Positions 10,312 to 19,940 of a stretch of 64,000 bases of DNA are shown one piece after another. Position 1 is the first letter of the stretch. Every line of letters begins with the position of its first letter. Below the pieces are notes generated by a model. That model was not told the origin of the DNA. It saw only the letters and a list, made by a program, of their open reading frames with translations, and did no database searches. Source of the DNA: Owenia fusiformis (taxonomy: Eukaryota; Annelida; Polychaeta; Sabellida; Oweniidae); contig CAIIXF020000005.1 in assembly GCA_903813345.2 (NCBI GenBank), positions 36,461,375-36,525,374 of the forward strand. Reading direction: 5' to 3'. Position numbers and translations under genes: made by a program.

Positions 10312-11580
10312 TTATTCGAAATCTTTCAATTGGCTTTCGTTTAACCAACTATCAAATTTACTCGAGTAATTAAGCCAACGTACAAGCACTTGCATGCGTC
10401 CCTTGAATCGTCTCCTACGCAAGATCTTTTCTATTCTAAAAAGTTGATTCCTCTCAACGTTTGCAGCAAGCAGCTGCGATTCGTAAAAGGCTCCTTTGAT
10501 TATTTCACCATTAAGATCTGTCAACCCATAGGTTGGCGGTTCAGTCCGATTTACTGAGGTTATTATGAATAACTCTTGACTCCAGGACATCAGGTAGCCT
10601 GGAGTATAATCAGCACTCTTTTCCAATGAAATTCGCACAGTTTGATTTTCCTTAAATTTTGGTTTAAATTCCAAAGGTTGTTTGGTGTATGAGTCGTAAT
10701 AGAGTTTATACCAAACTTTATCTTGATTGGATATGTTCACCTCAGAAGGAGCCATGCCAATTGATTCCATGTATGAGGAGTTGATGGACTTTACAATATC
10801 TGGAAGACTGCTTAGATACTTGAAGGTGTTGTTAGCGTACATGTAACGCACCAATCGTTCCTTCAATCGTTTAATTCCGTTTTCCGCAATCGATGCCTTC
10901 ATGTTCCCAAACGCTAAGATATGATCAATTTTTTCACGTTTCAAGTAATCCTTGACAGATTTATTCACAAATTCTCCACCCTGAAACAGAATCATCATCT
11001 AGGTTAGAATATTGTAGAATATTTAATACAATTGCAAGATGAGTTGCTTTGATATAGTAATTCTATTTTCTCTCGCCAGATCTATATGTACACCAACAGT
11101 GAACTATCATACCTGATCACTTCTTATCTGTAGCGGAGTAGGCATATCCTTTTTTAACGCTTCAAGTGCCTTGACAACCTCTCCACCTCTTTTCGATGTT
11201 AAGGGATGCACCCACATGTAACGGGAAAGCGCGCTAACAATCACTAACAAATAGCTGATCTTTGAATTATACTTTGAATATGTTTTCAAATCAGCTAGAT
11301 CCATATCGTACATTTGATACATGGATGAAACGATAATTTTGCGACGATTCTTAATTTTCTTAGGTTTTCTGAACAATGCATAAGACTCTTGATTGTTAAT
11401 CCAGCTCTTGACTTGAGCTTGAGTGATACCCAATGACCTAACTTGTCTCCACAGACGAATTGGACTCGAAAACGAGCCGAGTCTACCTAACGTGTAATAG
11501 GCCGATTTCAGAGCTCTTTTCATGGAACTTGATAATACCTTTTTCTTAGTACTTCTAGTCTTTTTAATAGCCTTCGTCAT
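10312..11580 (-). CDS. Polinton integrase (rve type, two exons, chromo-like C terminus)
   Basis: DDE integrase that would insert the element at a new host site with a 6-bp duplication. Exon 1 is 11113-11580 and exon 2 is 10312-10980, separated by a 132-bp phase-0 intron (10981-11112) with GT..AG borders, giving about 378 aa. The intron falls directly after the second catalytic Asp (RSDQ), inside the catalytic core. Visible landmarks are the N-terminal Polinton region (YYTLGRLGSF, QVKSWINNQ), first Asp in MYQMYDMDLADL, second Asp in IRSDQ, and catalytic Glu in KASIAEN about 33 residues later, the spacing usual in Polinton integrases. A chromo-like segment (FRIEKILRRRR to VRWLNY..SWL) follows near the end. 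AATAAA overlaps the stop codon. The start is the first ATG, 45 bp below a TATAAA. Confidence 0.92.
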
Positions 11581-11625
11581 CGTAAGGTTGTAACTTCAAC
11601 AAGTGAACAGAATAATTGTTTTGTG

Positions 11626-11637
11626 TTTATATTTATT
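11626..11637 (-). promoter_or_regulatory. poly(A) signal overlapping a TATA box
   Basis: Read on the minus strand this is AATAAATATAAA. The AATAAA lies 17 bp after the protease stop codon and the TATAAA lies 45 bp before the integrase ATG. One 12-bp stretch thus appears to end the capsid/protease transcripts and start the integrase transcript. Confidence 0.5.
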
Positions 11638-11653
11638 AAAATTAAAAGTACAA

Positions 11654-12145
11654 TTATAAAATTGTTGATGGGAGGGTGAGCATAATATCATTGTACTTCA
11701 CTTTTAGAAAATACTTGACAAACTCATCATTTTCTCTAAGATTGTGCTTTGAAAATGAATTGACAATACATCTCATGCTAGTTTTCCTACATCGTTTATT
11801 TAAATAGTATACACAGTGATGACCACACGTTGTGTCTAGTCCTTGAATTCTAGTGTTGTTGTATAAAAAATGCGTACTATTGTTCACAAGAATATCTTGA
11901 AATATAGAATTATAATAGTCAGGCGAATGTCCCATGGAATCATAAAACTCTGCTGGTGCGTTATCATAAAACGCAAATGCACACCAATGCTCTCCAACCA
12001 TCGAACTATCCTGTGTGTTAACAATGAAATAGGATGGTCTTTTCGTAACTTTTGTAGGTAGCTCATCCAGTGCGTATACACCGTGGGTTTTTAAGCGCAG
12101 ACAAGCGTCCGAATTCATGATTCGCTCCAATTGATACGTATTCAT
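11654..12145 (-). CDS. adenain-like cysteine protease (maturation protease)
   Basis: 163-aa C5/C48-type protease, the Polinton homologue of adenovirus adenain, expected to process capsid precursors during virion maturation. Landmarks are catalytic His53 in GEHWCAFAF, the acidic residue Asp69 in EFYDSMG, oxyanion Gln101 in IQGLDTTCG, and nucleophile Cys107 in TTCGHHC. Order and spacing fit the family; the Gln-to-Cys gap is one residue shorter than in adenain. The start ATG overlaps the major-capsid stop codon by one base (TAATG), which fixes the start. It lies between capsid and integrase genes, and AATAAA follows 17 bp after the stop. Confidence 0.92.
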   Translation of the reverse strand: MNTYQLERIMNSDACLRLKTHGVYALDELPTKVTKRPSYFIVNTQDSSMVGEHWCAFAFYDNAPAEFYDSMGHSPDYYNSIFQDILVNNSTHFLYNNTRIQGLDTTCGHHCVYYLNKRCRKTSMRCIVNSFSKHNLRENDEFVKYFLKVKYNDIMLTLPSTIL

Positions 12146-13479
12146 TATGTAACTGTAACACCGCGAAAGCGGTCAATCTCCAGTATTCGATGGAATGTTC
12201 CTAAAACGATCACGCACACCGGTTCTTGTAGGGCAGTCTCAAAGCGTCCTTCAAGTTTCAGTTGCCCTCCTTTAAGTAACGGGAACACAGTTTTATTTTC
12301 GTCTGCCGCATTCAACTGGAAACGAAATATCGAAAATCCTGATTTGAAATCGTCCGCCTCGATATCAGTATTGTTGTCGTGATTTGTTAATGATGTTTCA
12401 AAGAGTCTCAAATATGCCGACAGATATTGTTCACTCTCAATTAGATCGCTGGAAAATTTTAATGTGAGTGGTTTCGAAGGTACATCTTGAGAATCCACCT
12501 GAGTTGTTAGACTGGATAGGTTGAAGTGATCCATGTACAGCGGATTTGTGTCATATGTACCAGCATAGGCGCGGGCTGATACGAAAAAAGCAGTGAGGCA
12601 AGAGGGTATGCGTCCTTGAAATATGTTATCCCAAGAAAAGTTAAAGTTGCCTGATGCTAGGCTTTTCACTTTGACTTCCACATCCTGGTAAGGATATATA
12701 GCAGGCGTTCGAAGCATCACCTCGTTGTGTGCTTTAATAACGGCGGGATTAACTTCTACCATGCAAGCCTCGAAGTAAGCATCTGTTACAATTAACCGCC
12801 ATTTTTGTGGATCATCGGAAACTAAACAAAATTCACTGCTATTTGGCCATAATTTTATTTTGACTTCAACTCCATTGAGAAGCAGTCGATCCGATTGAAG
12901 AAAACTTTCATATATCGGTCCAGTTAGTTCTACTTCTCGGCTGTTTCTATAATCCATATATCGCATTAATAGTCCTTGGTTTCCTCCTGTCCAAACATTA
13001 TTTGTAGCGGGAAACATGTCATCTTTTCTGTAGCCCTGCGCCTGCATCCATGACTTTTTATCTGCTGAAGAAAAGTTTTGTAGTACGTGCAGATAAGCTT
13101 TGTACGCAAAATCAGGCGTGGCCTCTGTAATGGATTTTTGTTGAACTTGAATGTCAATACGATTCCATAATGTTTGTAAAAGCAAGTTAATAGGACCGCA
13201 TTTTTTAGGTCCCTGTATGTCACTTGGATCCCAATTCATAGTATCACCATTAGCCTGAACTATTTTTACTTTGACATGCAGGCGAGATCGTTTTAAACTC
13301 AAATAGTCCATACCATTGTTTGGTATATTAAATTCCACACAACTACCATGGGTGAGGCTCGAAGTTGGTCGATATTCCACCCATTTAAAACGAGAAATAC
13401 TTGTATCAGTTAATGGGGTGTTAAAAAGCATTAGTTCTGTGGATGACGATTCATCACTTCCTACCAGCTTTTCCGCCAT
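12145..13479 (-). CDS. Polinton major capsid protein (double jelly-roll)
   Basis: 444-aa protein of the family annotated in many animal genomes as F54H12.2-like, recognised as the Polinton double-jelly-roll major capsid protein. Conserved landmarks in order are FNTPLTDTSI and VEYRPTSSL near the N terminus, MDYLSLKRSRLHVKVKIV, GPINLLLQTLWNRIDIQ, LLNGVEVKIKLWPNSSEFCL, VNPAVIKAHNE, SWDNIFQGRIPS and DSQDVPSKPL. Length is normal for the family and the frame is intact. Its ATG lies inside the 3' end of the basic-protein gene (26-bp overlap) and its stop overlaps the protease start, so this block is packed like a viral late region. Confidence 0.93.
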   Translation of the reverse strand: MAEKLVGSDESSSTELMLFNTPLTDTSISRFKWVEYRPTSSLTHGSCVEFNIPNNGMDYLSLKRSRLHVKVKIVQANGDTMNWDPSDIQGPKKCGPINLLLQTLWNRIDIQVQQKSITEATPDFAYKAYLHVLQNFSSADKKSWMQAQGYRKDDMFPATNNVWTGGNQGLLMRYMDYRNSREVELTGPIYESFLQSDRLLLNGVEVKIKLWPNSSEFCLVSDDPQKWRLIVTDAYFEACMVEVNPAVIKAHNEVMLRTPAIYPYQDVEVKVKSLASGNFNFSWDNIFQGRIPSCLTAFFVSARAYAGTYDTNPLYMDHFNLSSLTTQVDSQDVPSKPLTLKFSSDLIESEQYLSAYLRLFETSLTNHDNNTDIEADDFKSGFSIFRFQLNAADENKTVFPLLKGGQLKLEGRFETALQEPVCVIVLGTFHRILEIDRFRGVTVT

Positions 13480-13903
13480 TTCGTTTTTTCTTAGTTAATA
13501 TATCGCTGACTCTGGTAGTTTTATATCTTTTCTTTAAATTGTTTGTTTTGGATTTTCTTTTTATCACAGATTTCCTCTTTTGCGGAGCTCTTTTAATAGG
13601 TCTACGTCGTTTGCTGTCAATTAATCGATTTGGTCTACCTGGAGGTTGCAGAGATCTTTTAAATGTATTCGACCTTTTCCCTCTCTTCAATTCCGCACTT
13701 GCTCTCTGCACTACAGCTTGTGATGGGCTCACTAAATTAATAGTTGACCCACCTTCTTGGTTGTTTCTTATTGAATATCGGCTATCGTTTAATGAAATGT
13801 TCTTTTGAGATTTTTTAGAGTTCATAGGTAAACTGCGGTTCACGGATGATGCGAAAAAGTGCCCCCATTTAGTATCATCTGGTGTGTAACTAGATAGTCT
13901 CAT
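13454..13903 (-). CDS. basic core-like Polinton protein
   Basis: 149 aa counted from the ATG at 13903, which I prefer because the frame upstream overlaps the minor-capsid gene; an earlier ATG at 13948 would add 15 residues. The N-terminal part (MRLSSYTPDDTKWGHFF) and the middle (INLVSPSQAVVQRASAELKR) look like a conserved structural protein. The C-terminal ~75 residues are extremely rich in Lys and Arg (for example RPIKRAPQKRKSVIKRKSK), as in DNA-condensing core proteins such as adenovirus pVII or mu. By position, nine bases after the minor-capsid gene and overlapping the major-capsid start, it belongs to the virion gene block. The function is inferred from composition and neighbours. Confidence 0.75.
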   Translation of the reverse strand: MRLSSYTPDDTKWGHFFASSVNRSLPMNSKKSQKNISLNDSRYSIRNNQEGGSTINLVSPSQAVVQRASAELKRGKRSNTFKRSLQPPGRPNRLIDSKRRRPIKRAPQKRKSVIKRKSKTNNLKKRYKTTRVSDILTKKKRNGGKAGRK

Positions 13904-13911
13904 CTTGAAGT

Positions 13912-14355
13912 CTATACAATATGCGCTTTTTTGAAGTGTAACACACAAAAGAACGTATCGTTGTTAAATGAAAAAGCTTCGGTACCCTTTGCTTCTTTTA
14001 TACTGATAGATATGTGTTGGAATCCTGATGGTATAACGGGTGTATAAAGAACAGGGTTATAAGATTGACAATTCCCAGTGTAGAAAATGTCATCCTGGGT
14101 AGCGTGTACTTGTCTTAACAACTGAATATTTTCACCGCCAACTATGGTACCGTAACAAAGATTGCACATCACATTCATTACGATTCTCCCGTATACTGTT
14201 GGATGTCTCAATTCCACCAATCCACACTGCCATTGTTCATCAGGATTCAATGAAATATATTCAGGTAATTTAACTGTGAACTTGGTATTATTGTTAGAAG
14301 GATATGTATCCATAGAATCAGTGCTGTTCAAGTATATATAAAATTGTGAAATCAT
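13912..14355 (-). CDS. Polinton minor capsid (penton-like) protein
   Basis: 147-aa protein whose N terminus (MISQFYIYLNSTDSMDTYPS, NNNTKFTVKLPEYISL, EQWQCGLVELRHP) matches the opening of Polinton minor capsid/penton proteins: a target-strand phrase, then TxKLP..I.L, then W..GL.E. The minor capsid protein forms the five-fold vertices as a single jelly roll. The product is shorter than many family members, so either this lineage has a reduced penton or the C terminus has been lost. The next gene starts 9 bases after the stop. It is the gene closest to the right TIR, only about 75 bp away. Confidence 0.78.
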   Translation of the reverse strand: MISQFYIYLNSTDSMDTYPSNNNTKFTVKLPEYISLNPDEQWQCGLVELRHPTVYGRIVMNVMCNLCYGTIVGGENIQLLRQVHATQDDIFYTGNCQSYNPVLYTPVIPSGFQHISISIKEAKGTEAFSFNNDTFFCVLHFKKAHIV

Positions 14356-14429
14356 GTTTCAACCTCAAGAGATCTAGTATTTATGAATATTTTTTCTTAA
14401 TCAAGTATATTTATGATATACTGGGACGT

Positions 14430-14643
14430 TGCGTCTCAAATTGAAGCTACCACAAACCTCAGGTTATCACTATGGTTACTACAAAAGCAAGCATCTCATC
14501 ATTAGTAAAAATGTTATTAACCCCTGGCATCACATTCCTGGTATCTCACTTTAGGCACCGCAAAGTAGTCTCAGTATCTCATTCCTGGCATCGCATTTTT
14601 AGACACCGCAAAGTAATCCCGTGCCTCCTTAACATACACTACT
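14430..14643 (-). repeat. Polinton right terminal inverted repeat
   Basis: 214 bp, inverted relative to 4476-4825 and sharing its outer ~75 bp and inner ~100 bp, but with only two of the ~45-50-bp internal units. It ends CATACACTACT next to the AACAGG duplication. Confidence 0.93.
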
Positions 14644-14649
14644 AACAGG
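14644..14649. repeat. Polinton target-site duplication, right
   Basis: AACAGG, identical to 4470-4475, directly after the right TIR. Confidence 0.93.
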
Positions 14650-14910
14650 AAACAGTAATGAAGTGAACCTTGTCCATGTAAATATTTGAATGTTGATGCT
14701 ATCTTACTGTGTGGGATATGACCCTACACCCTAAATATAAAACCAGGAACCTTTTAAAAAGTCACAAACTTTTTATCTCAATTTAATGTGAAATTTGATG
14801 ATAGTGCCTGGCTTGATGGATTTATCCAAGCTGTTGTTTGATTTTTAATGCAAACATGAAAATACCTCTGTGATTTATCCCAGAGATTTTATCCCAAGGC
14901 AGGCTTCCCT

Positions 14911-14966
14911 CATCTTCGCACGCTCGGTCTTCACTGCGACCTACGGGAGCCGAGTGAACGAAGATG
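14911..14966. mobile_element. 56-bp GC-rich palindromic insertion with 9-bp flanking repeats
   Basis: Arms catcttcgcacgctcgg (14911-14927) and ccgagtgaacgaagatg (14950-14966) pair at 14 of 17 positions around a 22-base loop. A perfect 9-bp direct repeat ggcttccct flanks it at 14902-14910 and 14967-14975, as expected for a target duplication. It is much more GC-rich than its surroundings and non-coding. The class is not recognised. Confidence 0.6.
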
Positions 14967-15032
14967 GGCTTCCCTAAGATTCTGAACAATTCTTGGTGAC
15001 TTTAGCTGTAACTTTGTTGGTATTTGCTTTAA

Positions 15033-15625
15033 AGGGGTATTCCTTGCCAGACCATCTCTCTCCTAATATGGTAGCTATAACCATATACATACTTTGCAAG
15101 TTTATCAAAAAACAGAAAATGTTTTGAAATGGTCAATATTGATCACTTAAAAATGTAGTGCTCAATTCCAGTAGGCTGCCATCTTTTAAAATTTCACTCA
15201 GGAAGTGATGTCATCGACTCTCAACTTTGCATATAACATTAGGTAAGGAGCTCTTAGAATTACTAAACCAGCTGAATATTTTTTCAATTTGGTCTATGAT
15301 TAAAATCCTTTTGATGATCTCTTCTTTAGTTCTAAGTTGACAACTCCTGAAAATATTTTTACACAGAAGATAAGGGCTTCTTGTTTAGACGTGATTTTCT
15401 TTCCTATACTGTAATAGACAAGGTTATAACAGGTGAGAGTCGATGACATCACTTCCTGAAAGAAATCTGAAAAGATGGCAGCTTACTGGGAATGAGTACT
15501 ACATTTTTAAATGATCAATATTGACCATATGAAAAAATTTTCCGGTGTTTTGCTAAATATGTAAAGTATATATATGATTGTAGCTACCATATCAGGAGAG
15601 AAATAGTCTGGCAAGGAATGTTCCT
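15033..15625. mobile_element. fold-back/MITE element with ~200-bp inverted repeats at a TTAA site
   Basis: The left arm (about 15033-15240) starts aggggtattccttgccagac. The right arm (about 15425-15625) is its inverted copy and ends ggaatgttcct; similarity runs through phrases such as atatggtagcta, gtcaatattgatca and gaagtgatgtcatcgactct. The spacer is about 185 bp without coding sense. TTAA flanks both ends (15029-15032 and 15626-15629), which suggests a piggyBac-type target, but the flanks are AT-rich so the class is tentative. Confidence 0.8.
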
Positions 15626-16704
15626 TTAAGGTAGTCACTATGTGAATGAATTTCACATAGCATGTTTTCAATCATGAGTAGTAGTATACAGGTGGAAGCA
15701 GAAACAGAAATATTAATAAGATTTGTTTCACATTTGTCTGTCTTACTACCTTATATTCCCATCAGCTAGCCATTAAAGCCCTTATGCATGGTATTTTCTC
15801 ACATGACATATTTGAAAGAGTGTTTGACACATGTTATATTGACCACATGAAAGGACATTGTGGTTGTCCTTTATGGTCCATTGATCATCTGGTACCAGTA
15901 TAATCCCATATTCCAAAATGTCACAATTTTCAAACCATTTCCACTCATTTCTCTTTTACATTTAGAAAATTTAGTGTAACTTTATGGAATTTTATAGTAT
16001 TTGGAGCATTGGAGGTTGACCAGTTTGATTTAATTGTTTGTAACTTTTATCTTCTCAGAATAATTTTAGTTTTTAAAAATTGCCCTATGTGATCTTATTA
16101 ATGGGTCAGCTTCATATATCTCCATTAAAGTCAATCATAGGTGCCAGAATTTCAGACACACTAATATGTCCTTGTTTCATCTGTGTAATAAAATCATTGA
16201 AGCAATAATTTCTTGGTTCTTGCTAGATGTTCATTTCCCTTGACATTATGGGCCAGTTCCAATTCATGGAACTTTATGTGGCTTATGTATTTAGGTCATC
16301 AAAATCATCCAAGCATGCCATAATGGTATCCCTATAAGTGTGATACTCATAATCCATAATCCTGTGTTTCATTCATGTAGCTTTTTGATGCCATTTAATT
16401 GTGGCATTTATTCAATAAAGCTTAGTTAAGAGAGATGTGGAATAACCCAAGGGCTTGTAATAAGCAATTGATATTTTTTAGACTATTAAAAACTTGAAAT
16501 CACACTTCCCATTCAGTAGTAAAAAGCAAATGCACCCCAGCTCACTCTTCCCTACCCCATCCCTCCCTGGGTGACTCCTCATTAGGGCAGTAGAGTGGAA
16601 ACTCATTAGCAGACGTGGCCAAGTATGAAATACAATGTCTAGATCATCTCTGCTTGTATTCCTGTGCATTCTATTTCATAGGCGTCATGTGTTGAAATGC
16701 TCCA

Positions 16705-16845
16705 AAAAGTGAAAAAATGAGAATTTGACGAGGAATGAATTTGCGGGTACAAAGTTGACATATAAAATTATGTAGAAATTAAAGAAAATTAGCTACTTTT
16801 TTCAAAATTTGAGGAGAAATGGCACAAAACATGTTTTAGTAGATT
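16705..16845 (+). repeat. dispersed ~130-bp repeat, copy B
   Basis: Core ttttttcaaaatttgaggag followed by aaatggcacaaaacatg, preceded by a diverged ggaatgaatt segment. It is a weaker match to the family than the copies at 19030 and 19795. Confidence 0.5.
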
Positions 16846-19029
16846 GACATTTTAAGTTGAGAAGATGATCCCTGCTTGAGTTTTTCACATTCCATTCTGG
16901 GAATTCAATCCCCATGACATTCTGACCTAGTCTACTTTGCAGGCTTCCCTTGAATGTCTATGGATGCTTTCAAGCTATATGAACTCAATTGTAGAATTAT
17001 TCTTGAATTTTTCATTTGATCTTTTGGTAATTGGAAGATTTTGGTTTGATGGATTACTTGAAATTAGAGTATCTATCACTCCTAGAAAAGTTGTAAATTG
17101 TGCTCTAACTTTCTGCCCAGTTATTTATCTACAGTACTGATTAATTATATGATTTTCTAGTTAATGGAGTGAACCTTAAGAATGTGAAGATGATTTGTCA
17201 GAAATGTACTGAGTACACTTGAAGAATTTCTTTTTGATTGACATGGTTGAAGGAGGGAATTCTACAATAGGGCTGGTGGGATTTTAGACTAATAGAAATT
17301 TATATTTGATAAGAAGGCCTACTTCAGTTTCATTTTCTGCTATATACATAAATAAAGCGCATGATTTGCAAGTATAATCCAATCATATACTCGAAGATTG
17401 TGTTTTATATGGCATTTAGCATCAGTTTTATTCAACTCAAGGGGTTTACTAATATAATAGTATGATTAAGTAAATGAAATTGTACGAGTGAGGCTATTTC
17501 CGTTGGTCGTAACCTTATATAAGTTGGTAAAAGGTTTAACAAAATCCAATATTTCAGCAGTAATTTGTAATTCTCAATCACAATTCTATTTAGAAAGTGG
17601 CTTTTGGTACAAAAGAACTTGTATCAATCTTATGCGATTCTGGCGTAAACATTACTCAATTTACAGCATTTTATTCCGATTTTCGTAACTCAGTCTTTTA
17701 CCAGGTAATGTTGATAATTAGATTTTTCGTGCCTTTAACCAAAGGATATAACACTTTAATAGACGGGAATTAGATACTGGCTGCAAAAATATTGATTCCG
17801 CAGTGAATAATAATTGGCAACCGATATTGATATGATTTTGTCTCGTTTGACCAGCTGGGACCATTCTCAGAGAAGTCAGTAAGTTGTCATATACTGGCAG
17901 TTGGCATTTTGATAGATTTCAAATAAAATAATTTGTCATGACATGAAACCCGAGACATTGGTCAGTATTGATTTCGAATCAAACACGCTGTTTATAATAA
18001 AACATTATAAAGTTATCTGAGAACATTGCTTCTTCGTCATTAATGCAAAACCTGATTAAGTTTATAAAAATAGATTTTCCGATATCTGATGTCCTTAAAC
18101 TGATTAAATCATTCACTGCACTCACAGGATGTTTAAAAATGGGTTTTGCCATTTATAACGTCATATCATTGATGTATTAGAAAAACATTAGGTTTTATTA
18201 TTATTTTAATTATTCTTCCGTCTAGATTGCCGTTAACGAATATATATCGTTGCCAGGTAATACTTGAATTGCTCATTTGACAGTTGCCGAACAATGCAAA
18301 ATTTGATTTATGATCTTTGACAATTACGAGTGATAATAAACGTTAATCTGAACACGAAATTTACCACAAAGAACTTGTAATTAAACAATGTGTAAAACTG
18401 AATTGTTTCATGTTCAGATGTAATAATTTTACGAACTTGTGAACTGTGGCTATTATTAAGTTTTACATTAAGTGTAAGCGTGAATTAGAATGTCTTGAAA
18501 CGGACATAGCAAATTGATTGATAGCGTATAATTAGTTTTTAGAAATAAGCAAAAATGTTTTTGTTCTGAGTTAAAATGTAATTGTCAATATTTTGTTGTT
18601 TGAACGAATCGAAAAGACTGCAACTGACCTATGTCAAAAATGAACAGTTTGTTTACAAAAGAACAATAGAACTTTAATATGTCAACAAACAACATCATGC
18701 ATAATACCACCGCTGATTAAAATCTAAAACTACAAATTTGATATTTTCACTCTGCCAACCTGTGTTAAAGTTCCTGTAAAATTAACCAGGGGCTTGGAAA
18801 TGTGACAATCCGGGACAAGATAATTCCGATAAAATCATGCAGTTCATCTACCATTTTAAATAAACTAATAAAGGTATGTTTTTATTAGATACAAATCATG
18901 AAAATATTATTTTCTAGTTATATAAGATGTCAGTTATCTGGTTGTCTGTTAAACTGAACTTAGGGTCATCCTTTTGCAAAAATATCCATGGTTGCGTTTT
19001 TAAACATAAAATATCATGAAAAAGAGTGA

Positions 19030-19170
19030 TTTCAGCAAGGAATGAAAGTAACCAGTATGAAGACCATATTCTAAATTGTATAGATATATCAAAAAGTTAG
19101 ATACTTTATTCAAATTTTAGAGAGAAATCAATGAAATGGGCATGAAGAGAGTGAAAATGTTTGTTGAATA
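19030..19170 (+). repeat. dispersed ~130-bp repeat, copy C
   Basis: Good copy: gcaaggaatgaaagt, then tatgaagaccatattctaaa, then cttattcaaattttagagag-like core at 19101-19128, then aaatgggcatga. Confidence 0.75.
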
Positions 19171-19794
19171 GTTTTTAGTAATGGAGCATAAAATGACATG
19201 ATTTCTGATTGTTTCTATTAGTGTCACTTCACCTCTTGTATTCTCATTTGAAACAAAAACAGATTATGTTTTGATTTAGTTTAATGCTCATATTGTTATC
19301 ATATCAATCAATAGAAATATGTAAAATTTTATAATCAGTTGAAATAAAAGCAAATATTTCATGCCGAGATGTTCATGTTTTACACATGTTTTCTTGGTTT
19401 TGATGAATTTGCCTGATTTCCAAATAACAAGAGCTAGTACTATCTTTTATTTATGCTTTCATAATTTCTCTCCTCTCCTTTTCATTAAAAACAAATTGAC
19501 GTTTTTCTATGAGGTAATTTACTTCATTGTCAGGTGAGATGTACTTGTTGACCGTGATCTGATCATCGAATCATCAGAGCAAACCTGTTTTTGACATTTA
19601 TTCATAACTGAACTCTCAGAGACTTTTCCACCTTTAGAAATTGTCTCAGAATATTCATCACTGGATTTCTTTTTATGATTTTTGAATAACTGTCATGTAA
19701 CTTTTGACTCATCCTTTAGATTCTCGGCTCATTAATTTCGTTCATCATTCCCTTTCCCTGAAAAATATTTCACTGAGGGATTAGATTAAAATGT

Positions 19795-19940
19795 GAAATT
19801 AAGCAAGAAGCAGTGAAATTAACATGAAATAAAGTAAACAGGAGTGAAGACAGTCTAATATATTTATAAAAATGCAAAAATATCAGACACTTCAATCAAA
19901 TTTTAGAGAGAAAATGGATGGAATAAGCATGAGCAGACGG
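19795..19940 (+). repeat. dispersed ~130-bp repeat, copy D
   Basis: Good copy, clearly homologous to 19030-19170 over about 100 bp: aggagtgaagacagtctaat, tataaaaatgcaaaaatat, caaattttagagagaaaat, and ending gagcagacgg. Confidence 0.75.

Larger units (their letters stand above)
4476..14643. mobile_element. Polinton/Maverick-type integrated virus-like element, 10.2 kb
   Basis: Complete element with terminal inverted repeats starting AGTAGTGTATG and a perfect 6-bp duplication AACAGG. Minus-strand genes, in order of transcription from the right end, are: minor capsid (13912-14355), basic core-like protein (13454-13903), major capsid (12145-13479), adenain-like protease (11654-12145), integrase (10312-11580, one intron) and packaging ATPase (8036-9751). 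One plus-strand gene lies in the left arm (5502-6429, one likely intron). This is the Polinton capsid, protease, ATPase and integrase set, so the assignment is secure. The element is short for the family (usually about 15-20 kb) and I find no DNA polymerase B frame. A Helitron (6574-7602) is nested inside. Uninterrupted reading frames and nearly matching TIRs point to a fairly recent insertion. Confidence 0.95.

Noticed and set aside
13443-13808. 121-codon plus-strand frame with membrane-like stretches
   Set aside because: Antisense of the Lys/Arg-rich core protein gene, which automatically reads as Phe/Leu-rich.
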